Shown here one piece after another: positions 6,008 to 8,071 of a DNA stretch of 8,071 bases. The DNA comes from an uncultured Peptococcaceae bacterium. Its GTDB lineage: Bacteria > Bacillota > Limnochordia > Darwinibacteriales > Darwinibacteriaceae. The notes under the pieces are model-generated. The model ran no database searches. It was given only the letters and a program-made list of their open reading frames with translations, and was not told where the DNA came from. The stretch is taken from the NCBI GenBank assembly GCA_937988745.1, contig CALKAR010000156.1, positions 1 to 8,071 of the forward strand, read 5' to 3'. Position 1 is the stretch's first letter, and each line of letters starts with the position of its first letter. The position numbers and the translations under genes were made by a program.

Positions 6008-6514
6008 ATGGGAGATATGCTGGTCAGACTCTATGACCTGCCTGATTCGCAGCCGATTATGGCAAAAATGGGCGAGCAGGGAATCACGATTCGCAGAGCG
6101 ATCGCTCCAGAGAAGCACATCGTACTTGATTGGGTTAAAGAATTCTTCAACGAGGCTTGGGCAAGTGAAGCCGATGTGGCCATGAGCCATCACCCGAGTA
6201 CCTGCATCATCGCGGTGGATGAAGCGGAGAAGAAAATTGTGGGGTTTGCCTGCTACGAGGCGACTTATAAAACCTTTTTTGGCCCAACGGGAGTAGATCC
6301 TGCTTACCGCGGCCGCGGGATTGGAACAGCGCTTCTGCTCAAAGCGATGGAAGGCTTACGGGAACTGGGCTATGCGTATGGCGTTATTGGCGGAGCCGGG
6401 CCCACCGAGTTTTATGCCAAATCGGTGGGAGCTATCCCTATTCCCGGCTCAGACCTAAGTGTTTATAAGGGTATGCTGAAGCGTCGTGCGGGTGACGGTG
6501 GTGGCGAACGGTGA
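6008..6514 (+). CDS. GNAT family N-acetyltransferase
   Basis: A 168-residue cytoplasmic acetyl-CoA-dependent acyltransferase. The acetyl-CoA pyrophosphate loop (motif A) is clear: VDPAYRGRGIGTALL at 96-110, with the R-G-R-G-I-G core at 101-106. The beta strand before it (IVGFACYEAT, 77-86) and the later IGGAGPTEFYAKSVGA (127-142, motif B region) complete the fold. The substrate is not evident. Proteins of this look, with FGPTGV before the loop and a C-terminal segment near SVYKGM, are common in Firmicutes without a settled role. An in-frame GTG at 5924 exists but has no Shine-Dalgarno and would add 28 unconserved-looking residues, so I start at 6008. The gene is divergent from araM and its TGA overlaps the GTG of the next gene by four bases, implying translational coupling with an envelope protein. 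Confidence 0.88.
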   Translation: MGDMLVRLYDLPDSQPIMAKMGEQGITIRRAIAPEKHIVLDWVKEFFNEAWASEADVAMSHHPSTCIIAVDEAEKKIVGFACYEATYKTFFGPTGVDPAYRGRGIGTALLLKAMEGLRELGYAYGVIGGAGPTEFYAKSVGAIPIPGSDLSVYKGMLKRRAGDGGGER

Positions 6515-7617
6515 GGCGGAACAGTCTTCTCGCCTTTGCCGTTCTAGTTTTGTGCGCGGTTCAGGCTCTGTCCAGTCCAGCATGGGCAGGATCTGAACCT
6601 CTTCATGCGGACCTAGTCGTCACTTTCAGAGCACACGACGGGAAGCAGCAGGTAATGGTAACTAAACTTGCTGCCGAATATGAATTGTTTGGCTCGCCTC
6701 ATTGGTCCATTTACGCGGGTTTATTAAACCACCGCTGGTCTGTCGGTGAACTTGCGACTTTAGTCTTAGATACAGATCACGGATACCCGGGAGTCGGCAA
6801 TCGCGGAGAACTTTTTGGAATAGAATGGGATCAGTTTGCGGCCGTTTTAGACTTGAGTACAAGGCGTCTGCTTTTGGGGCACCGCCTTCAATATGTTACC
6901 GAGAGAGCTATCTTCGGTGTTTCAGAAACCACTGTCCTGCAGGAAGACTATTCTTTAGGAATGCTGCTTCCTATCCCAATTTTGTCTTACCAGATCTCGC
7001 AGTTTCTCTTTAATCAGTGGAGCCAGCAGATCGACAACTTCTCCAATATATTCATGGAGATTCCCCTTGGGGATGTGAACTTATACGGTGAGTTTATGGT
7101 CGATCATTTGGCCGCGTATCCGTGGGACCGGCTCCGGCTGCCTCAAGCATACGGATATTTGCTCGGATTTGTTTGGAATCCCGCACCGCAGCTGCGGGTC
7201 GTGGGGGAGTATTCTAAAGTAAATCCTTATACCGGTACCCATTCGGAAACAGGTCATTATGTTTACAAAGGTGATCTATTAGGCTTCCGCCAGCAGCCCG
7301 ACTCAGAGTTGTACCAAGTCCAGGTGGCGTATAAACTCAAGCCAGAATTAACGATCAACCTTGGCGGAGTCGTGCACCGCAAGGGCGAGTGGTATCTGGG
7401 AGATCCTTGGGATTCGAGCTACAATGAGCAGCCGGTTCCCAGTGGAGTTATTCAAACTACTTATGGCTTAACAGTTGGTGGAACGTATCAGATGAGTGAA
7501 GCTGTGGTTTTTGTAGGCGAGCTGCAGGGTGGCCGCATCGTGAATGCAGGACACCAAGAAGGCCAGGCAGATTGGCATGCTGCTCTAAAGGCAGCGGTTC
7601 AGATCAGCCTTTTTTAA
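6511..7617 (+). CDS. Wzi-like capsule-assembly outer-membrane beta-barrel protein
   Basis: A 368-residue exported protein. Residues 1-26 are a signal peptide (MRRNSLLAFAVLVLC..., site SPAWA|G) with no lipobox. The rest has few long hydrophobic stretches but many short alternating-polarity strands and ends in ISLF, the terminal aromatic of outer-membrane barrels. Spaced motifs resemble the Wzi capsule-assembly family (PF14052): HRLQY (124-128), FGVSE (135-139), DNFSNIFMEIP (175-185), YGEFMVD (192-198), EYSKVNPYTGTH (233-244) and GHYVYKGDLLG with PDSE (248-266). Wzi is an outer-membrane lectin that anchors capsule polysaccharide; here a role in surface glycan attachment is inference. Start is GTG within a GTGA overlap with the acetyltransferase; the Shine-Dalgarno is weak, so coupling is likely. 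Family assignment is from memory of motifs and needs a profile search. Confidence 0.72.
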   Translation: MRRNSLLAFAVLVLCAVQALSSPAWAGSEPLHADLVVTFRAHDGKQQVMVTKLAAEYELFGSPHWSIYAGLLNHRWSVGELATLVLDTDHGYPGVGNRGELFGIEWDQFAAVLDLSTRRLLLGHRLQYVTERAIFGVSETTVLQEDYSLGMLLPIPILSYQISQFLFNQWSQQIDNFSNIFMEIPLGDVNLYGEFMVDHLAAYPWDRLRLPQAYGYLLGFVWNPAPQLRVVGEYSKVNPYTGTHSETGHYVYKGDLLGFRQQPDSELYQVQVAYKLKPELTINLGGVVHRKGEWYLGDPWDSSYNEQPVPSGVIQTTYGLTVGGTYQMSEAVVFVGELQGGRIVNAGHQEGQADWHAALKAAVQISLF

Positions 7618-7635
7618 GTGGGAGTGGTAAGTTCA

Positions 7636-8071
7636 GTGAAGGAGACACTTATTATATTAGTACTAAGTCTGATGCTGGCCTCATTCGGAATCCCTGCGGA
7701 AGCGCGCTGGGAACCGACTTTAGAAGTAGGTGTGGCTCGGATAGCAGCGTACAATTTTTTGGCGCCCAGCGCAGAGCTGAAATACGGCAGCCTGCTCATT
7801 TCGGCGGATGCCATGGTGACTGAAACCGACAGTGAGTTCTGGGCCGATGCCATAATTGATCTGGGTTTAGAAGACTGGGCTGTAAAACCGGCCCTGTTCC
7901 TTTCTAATTATGCGTCCGAGAGCGGTGTGAACAATGCTGGCTTGGGAGCAGGTATCCAGATCAGGTCAGGCTATGACATGGCGCCTAATGTAGAGCTGTT
8001 AGGCGGTGCCGGGCTTTGGGGCGTCCATAGCTTCAATGTTGAGCAGCCGATCAGCTGGGCTGCCCGGTTTG
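7636..8071 (+). CDS. Exported beta-barrel-like protein, N-terminal part (cut by window edge)
   Basis: An open frame of 145 codons with no stop before the window end. It begins MKETLIILVLSLMLASFG and has a signal peptidase site after PAEA (about residue 23), followed by RWEPTLEVGVAR. The visible mature part is a run of short alternating strands rich in Gly, Ala, Tyr and Trp (for example LKYGSLLISADAM, AGLGAGIQIRSGYD, VELLGGAGLWG) without transmembrane helices, which suggests a second outer-membrane barrel. GTG at 7636 is chosen because GGGAG lies 11 bases ahead. GTGs at 7618 and 7624 are in frame but lack a site. The frame is the same as the preceding gene, separated by its TAA and 18 bases. 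No family is recognised. Co-transcription with the Wzi-like gene is likely. Confidence 0.72.
   Translation, partial: MKETLIILVLSLMLASFGIPAEARWEPTLEVGVARIAAYNFLAPSAELKYGSLLISADAMVTETDSEFWADAIIDLGLEDWAVKPALFLSNYASESGVNNAGLGAGIQIRSGYDMAPNVELLGGAGLWGVHSFNVEQPISWAARF

Noticed and set aside
5891..6193. A 100-codon minus-strand frame overlapping the divergent promoter region and the acetyltransferase start
   Set aside because: It is antisense to the GNAT gene and crosses the araM promoter; no supporting start site.
7590..7615. Possible intrinsic terminator at the end of the Wzi-like gene (AAAGGC ... GCCTTTTTT)
   Set aside because: The stem is only 6 bp with a 14-base loop and half A-T; another exported gene follows within 20 bases, so termination here is unlikely to be strong.

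Overview
The window reads as accessory chromosomal sequence from a bacterium with a two-membrane (diderm) envelope. The best guess is an uncultured, anaerobic, diderm Bacillota (Limnochordia/Halanaerobiales-like), but this is inferred from gene content and not proven. Three things support it. There is an AraM-type glycerol-1-phosphate dehydrogenase of the kind seen in Firmicutes. Ribosome binding sites are strong AGGAG-type. The exported proteins carry plain signal peptidase I signals without a lipobox, and two of them look like outer-membrane beta-barrels.

Left two thirds (1-5861, minus strand, read right to left): araM (glycerol-1-phosphate dehydrogenase) has a recognisable sigma-A-type promoter. 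It is followed by a 237-base gap that holds a possible internal promoter and a nested stem-loop RNA. Then come ugpC (ATPase), ugpA and ugpE (permeases) and ugpB (solute-binding protein), tightly packed or overlapping. After a GC-rich hairpin the first 29 codons of another exported protein run off the left edge. Together these look like an import system (UgpABCE-like, for a glycerophosphate, a glycerophosphodiester or a sugar) linked to an enzyme that interconverts glycerol-1-phosphate and dihydroxyacetone phosphate. The last cut-off gene may be a secreted partner.

Centre (5862-6007): a 146-base divergent intergenic region. The araM promoter and a weaker candidate promoter for the rightward genes overlap here.

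Right third (6008-8071, plus strand): a GNAT acetyltransferase overlaps by 4 bases (GTGA) a 368-residue exported protein that resembles Wzi-type capsule-assembly outer-membrane barrels and ends in Phe. Next, in the same frame and just after the TAA stop, comes a second exported barrel-like protein, cut by the right edge.

The most interesting points are the pairing of a G1P dehydrogenase with a Ugp-like importer whose binding protein appears to lack one known phosphate-site Arg, and the structured leader between araM and ugpC, whose apical loop can pair with downstream sequence.
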